From Thalassospira sp. (GTDB taxonomy: Bacteria > Pseudomonadota > Alphaproteobacteria > Rhodospirillales > Thalassospiraceae), in NCBI RefSeq assembly GCF_002709775.1, contig NZ_PAQR01000049.1:1-33423 (forward strand): a DNA stretch of 33,423 bases, given 5' to 3'. How positions within the stretch are numbered: position 1 is the stretch's first letter; each line of letters opens with the position of its first letter. Made by a program: the position numbers and the translations under genes. The notes under the pieces are model-generated. The model saw only the letters and a list, made by a program, of their open reading frames with translations, was not told where the DNA came from and did not search any database. This document shows, piece by piece, positions 32,228 to 33,423 of the stretch.

Positions 32228-33166
32228 CTATCCAAAAAGAGCGACTGGGTCGGCATTTTGCAGCACATTCCGCAAGCTCTGATCACTCACATGCGTATAG
32301 ATTTCGGTTGTAGAGATTGTGCTGTGACCCAACAATTTCTGCACAAACCGGATATCCACTCCTTTTTCAAGCAGCATGGTTGCTGCTGTGTGGCGGAATG
32401 AATGTGGTGTGATCCGGGTTTCTGATTGCGACAGCTCTGCAAGTTTCTTAATTCTGAGACGAAGTGTTTGTGGGGTCAGAGTGGATCCGTTTCTATTCAC
32501 AAAGAAACTTGATGATGGTTTGCTTCCGTCCGAGTAACGGGCACTCATATAGCTTCGGAGTCTCTCTTGAAGAGACGGGTTCATCACATAGACAATGCGT
32601 TCACGGCTGCCTTTGCCCCGAATGCGATATCTCTCGCCATCTGTGGAAACATCCTCCAGACGTAAAGAGGAGAGTTCTCCAACTCTGATCCCGGTTGCGA
32701 TCATCAGTCGAAGTGCCAGATCTGTTGAAAGCTGCATGTTTGAAGGCTTCTGAAACTCCGTCTTCCTCCCCGTTGAAGCAGAAGATTTTGTCGCCATCAG
32801 CATTCTGGAAACTTGTGGTTCGCTTAAAGCTCTTGGTAACCGTTTGGGTAACTGGATGCGAACAGGCAAATTGTCGCATGGAGAAGGGGAAAGAAATCCC
32901 TGACCCGCCATCCACGAAAAATACTTGCGAATACAAATCCATCGACGTCGGACGGTTGCGGGGCCATTTTGCCGTTTAACCCTCAGATACTCTATAAAAT
33001 CTATTATCTTTTCAGAGGTCACAGCCTCAGGTGAGGTTTTCTGATTAAGGAAATTTCCGAAGATATTCAGGTCCTGTTGATACGCTTTGATGGTGTTGGT
33101 TGAGAGCGATTTGATCGACCTGCAATGATCGATAAAACCTTGAATGTGGACTGTGTGAGCGGTCAT
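32228..33166 (-). CDS. XerC/XerD-type tyrosine recombinase
   Basis: This 312-residue protein has an N-terminal SAM-like core-binding domain (about 5-95; SLSTNTIKAYQQDLNIFGNFL) and a full catalytic domain. All six expected residues are present: Arg161 (GIRVGEL), Lys185 (RGKGSRERIV), His255 and Arg258 (HSFRHTAA), His281 (LLGHSTISTTEIYTHVS) and Tyr290. It should cut and join DNA at short paired sites through a 3' phosphotyrosine. ATG 33166 has AAGGAG 9 bases upstream. It could integrate or excise the element, resolve dimers, or invert the adjacent segment bounded by the 27-bp repeats. It is on the same strand as the ATP-grasp gene and probably on one transcript with it. Length and domain order suit XerC/D more than phage integrases. 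Confidence 0.93.
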   Translation of the reverse strand: MTAHTVHIQGFIDHCRSIKSLSTNTIKAYQQDLNIFGNFLNQKTSPEAVTSEKIIDFIEYLRVKRQNGPATVRRRWICIRKYFSWMAGQGFLSPSPCDNLPVRIQLPKRLPRALSEPQVSRMLMATKSSASTGRKTEFQKPSNMQLSTDLALRLMIATGIRVGELSSLRLEDVSTDGERYRIRGKGSRERIVYVMNPSLQERLRSYMSARYSDGSKPSSSFFVNRNGSTLTPQTLRLRIKKLAELSQSETRITPHSFRHTAATMLLEKGVDIRFVQKLLGHSTISTTEIYTHVSDQSLRNVLQNADPVALFG

Positions 33167-33423
33167 GCGTCAATACTCCTTGAATGAAGATATGACGGCA
33201 TACCTTATGTTTTCTGTTTGAAAACAGCTATTTGTCCAAATCGGGACAGTTTGTTTCCAAGGATCGTCTCACTCTTTCCTGTTACCTTCTGAAGTGAAGC
33301 GGTCGATACGGGTTCAGTCCCCACGTAAGCGTCTTTTCACGGCTACCTTGCGAATTTTAGGGAAAGAGCGGATTTAGGGAGCGAAGAGGGAGCGTTGCTC
33401 CGAACAGCTTGGGGAATCCGAAC
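33167..33423. other. Intergenic region upstream of the recombinase gene
   Basis: No gene was seen. Short inverted repeats are present: CTGTTT-GA-AAACAG (33214-33227), TGTCC/GGACA near 33233-33248, and GGAGC-GTT-GCTCC near 33391-33403. GGGAGCG occurs twice near 33378-33396. These could be recombinase or regulator sites, or part of the promoter, but nothing identifies an attachment core. Confidence 0.3.

Noticed and set aside
1..33423. CRISPR arrays, rRNA and tRNA genes
   Set aside because: No regularly spaced repeats, cas-like genes or rRNA signatures were seen, and no tRNA cloverleaf was recognised, including near the recombinase gene where an integration tRNA might be expected.

Overview
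The window looks like part of an integrative/mobilizable element in an alphaproteobacterium. The best guess is a marine Rhodospirillales genome of the Thalassospira type. This rests on moderately GC-rich codon use, on the rhizobial/sphingomonad style of the element backbone and on the families present; the species cannot be fixed from sequence alone.

Layout. (1) 1-1580 is a graveyard of gene pieces: the 3' end of an IS3-type transposase, the C-terminal part of a PHA synthase, the N-terminal part of a universal stress protein and the C-terminal half of a ChrA chromate transporter. An intact AraC-type regulator follows on the minus strand (1613-2494). (2) 2789-9557 is the element maintenance block: a frameshifted DUF6499/DUF2285 gene, an ArdC-like antirestriction protein, a secreted-type thermonuclease, a large ParB/KorB-like protein, a Toprim primase-like protein and a DUF2493 protein. 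Several of these genes are preceded by a strong RNA hairpin placed just before the ribosome binding site. (3) 9760-11932 is minus-strand cargo: a GNAT acetyltransferase and a soluble PAS-PAS chemoreceptor. (4) 12542-17111 is the transfer block: DUF736, a 57-residue protein, an excisionase-like HTH protein, a TraF signal peptidase, a lytic transglycosylase and a VirD2/TraI-like relaxase (DUF3363). (5) 17351-25488 is a minus-strand amide-utilisation operon, read in the order amiC, amiR, dppC, dppB, dppA, formamidase/acetamidase, dppDF. Its leader has three hairpins, the last one terminator-like, which suits antitermination by the ANTAR protein AmiR. It sits between the relaxase and its expected partner traG, with gene debris on both sides (a probable polysaccharide-export remnant and an IS481 transposase fragment). 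(6) 26379-28412 is the TraG/VirD4 coupling protein. No trb type IV secretion genes follow it in the window. (7) 28596-33166 is an AT-richer module: a STAND/AAA-type ATPase with a helical-repeat C-terminal part, a convergent D-Ala-D-Ala-ligase-like ATP-grasp enzyme whose 3' end overlaps the ATPase gene by 36 bp, and a complete XerC/D-type tyrosine recombinase.

The most unusual signal is in part 7. The two convergent genes are bounded by perfect 27-bp inverted repeats that include both start codons, and the recombinase gene lies just outside one repeat. This is the geometry of an invertible two-gene switch, in which inversion would exchange which gene follows the recombinase gene and its translated leader. 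The repeats are visible directly; the switching is inference.

Together the genes describe an element that can probably be nicked and coupled (relaxase, TraG, transglycosylase, TraF) but lacks its own mating-pair genes here. It carries a self-contained sensing, import and hydrolysis pathway for small amides, plus an uncharacterised ATPase/ATP-grasp/recombinase module.
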